Below, one piece after another: positions 63,668 to 64,000 of a stretch of 64,000 bases of DNA. The notes beneath the pieces were generated by a model, which worked only from the letters and a program-made list of their open reading frames with translations, was not told the origin of the DNA and did not search any database. Source of the stretch: Streptomyces tendae (GTDB taxonomy: Bacteria; Actinomycetota; Actinomycetes; Streptomycetales; Streptomycetaceae); NCBI RefSeq assembly GCF_014650435.1, contig NZ_BMUY01000002.1, forward strand, positions 1 to 64,000, written 5' to 3'. Numbering within the stretch: the stretch's first letter is position 1; each line of letters begins with the position of its first letter. A program made the position numbers and the translations under genes.

Positions 63668-64000
63668 TCAAGAGTCCCGCCCGCCACCCAGCCGCTCATC
63701 GAGCCACCGCAGGGTCGCGGGAATCTCCCGCCGCCAGGTATTGAAGTTGTGCCCGCCGCTTTCCAGGATGATCGACGAGATCCGGGTCGGCCTCTTGCCC
63801 TTCACCAGATCAATGAACTTCAGCGTGTCCCTGTAGTTCGTCTCGCCGGTCCTGCTGCTGGTGACGAGCAGTGAAGTGTCGGGCGCGGGCGCGTTCTTGA
63901 GGTACCACCACAGACTGGCCCGCTTCTCGAGCCCCTCGTCCCCCTGGAAGAGATCACCCGTGGTGGGGTCGTTCGGCGCGTCGTAGTACGGCGACAGCCC
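63668..64000 (-). CDS. 3' end of an alpha/beta-hydrolase (esterase-like) protein, cut by the window edge
   Basis: The last 110 residues are in view: LSPYYDAPNDPTTGDLF at the edge, SLLVTSSRTGETNY, and ILESGGHNFNTWRREIPATLRWLDERLGG before the stop. The GGHNFNTW segment carries the catalytic His of the putative-esterase (FrmB/PHB depolymerase-like) family. The catalytic Ser lies beyond the edge. It may be the neighbour of the lysyl-phosphatidylglycerol synthase gene known next to this position in S. coelicolor, but that cannot be seen. The 63532-63667 gap holds only its downstream spacer. Confidence 0.8.
   Translation of the reverse strand, partial: GLSPYYDAPNDPTTGDLFQGDEGLEKRASLWWYLKNAPAPDTSLLVTSSRTGETNYRDTLKFIDLVKGKRPTRISSIILESGGHNFNTWRREIPATLRWLDERLGGGRDS

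Overview
The window is chromosomal DNA of a Streptomyces species. The evidence is the very high G+C, GTG starts, many start codons with no Shine-Dalgarno sequence, and several genes that read almost word for word like S. coelicolor proteins: the SigE-CseA-CseB-CseC cell-envelope system, Lsr2, DisA with its catalytic Asp at residue 86, and a TrpRS1-like tryptophanyl-tRNA synthetase. Gene order resembles the core-chromosome segment around SCO3334 to SCO3396 as I remember it. No search could be run, so identities rest on motifs, architecture and memory of family sequences.

Layout, left to right. Bases 1-480 are the promoter and leader region of a ribosomal RNA operon that runs leftward out of the window. 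Next comes trpS with a readable Trp attenuator (512-601). Then follow proC, a two-gene ABC exporter, a methyltransferase, small exported or membrane proteins, a receptor Ser/Thr kinase with a beta-propeller sensor, ilvD, a TetR/TIM-barrel pair, a Ppx/GppA phosphatase, a Cys-rich unknown and a sigma-like/zinc-finger/BACON membrane fusion. Bases 17.5-22.2 kb are a genome-maintenance block: radA, disA (c-di-AMP synthase) and mutY. Bases 22.4-26.1 kb are the sigE-cseABC envelope-stress operon. Bases 26.1-33.5 kb hold a small kinase, a divergent Lrp/LysE pair, a WhiJ/DUF397/AbaA-like cluster, a divergent TetR/MFS efflux pair, a MITE-like palindrome and a LytM endopeptidase.

Bases 33.9-39.1 kb carry the most notable accessory feature: two tandem paralogous NACHT NTPases of about 860 residues with N-terminal helical and C-terminal leucine-rich regions. 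This is the architecture of bacterial NLR-like proteins, some of which defend against phage. They are followed by clpC (with a ClgR-type box), lsr2, argA and a BlaI-type regulator. Bases 45.9-51.4 kb are a tightly packed cofactor operon: DUF2520 dehydrogenase-like gene, panC, nadB, nadC and coaX, for pantothenate/CoA and NAD synthesis. The right end has a threonine-aldolase-like enzyme, a 39-bp x 11 tandem repeat array, a DUF5937/ArsR regulator, a TmrB-like ATPase, a NarL-type two-component system, a MidA-like methyltransferase, an orphan NuoD paralogue, two YdbS/YdbT-type PH-domain membrane proteins, a coiled-coil membrane protein and the 3' end of an esterase.

Two layers lie beyond the genes. 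First, at least seventeen starts show a -10 hexamer of the form TANNNT (or a close variant) 6-8 bases before ATG/GTG, which is the signature of leaderless mRNAs. Second, several noncoding repeats stand out: two copies of a dispersed hairpin-capped repeat (17.17 and 45.6 kb), the 184-bp inverted-repeat element, and the 39-bp array.
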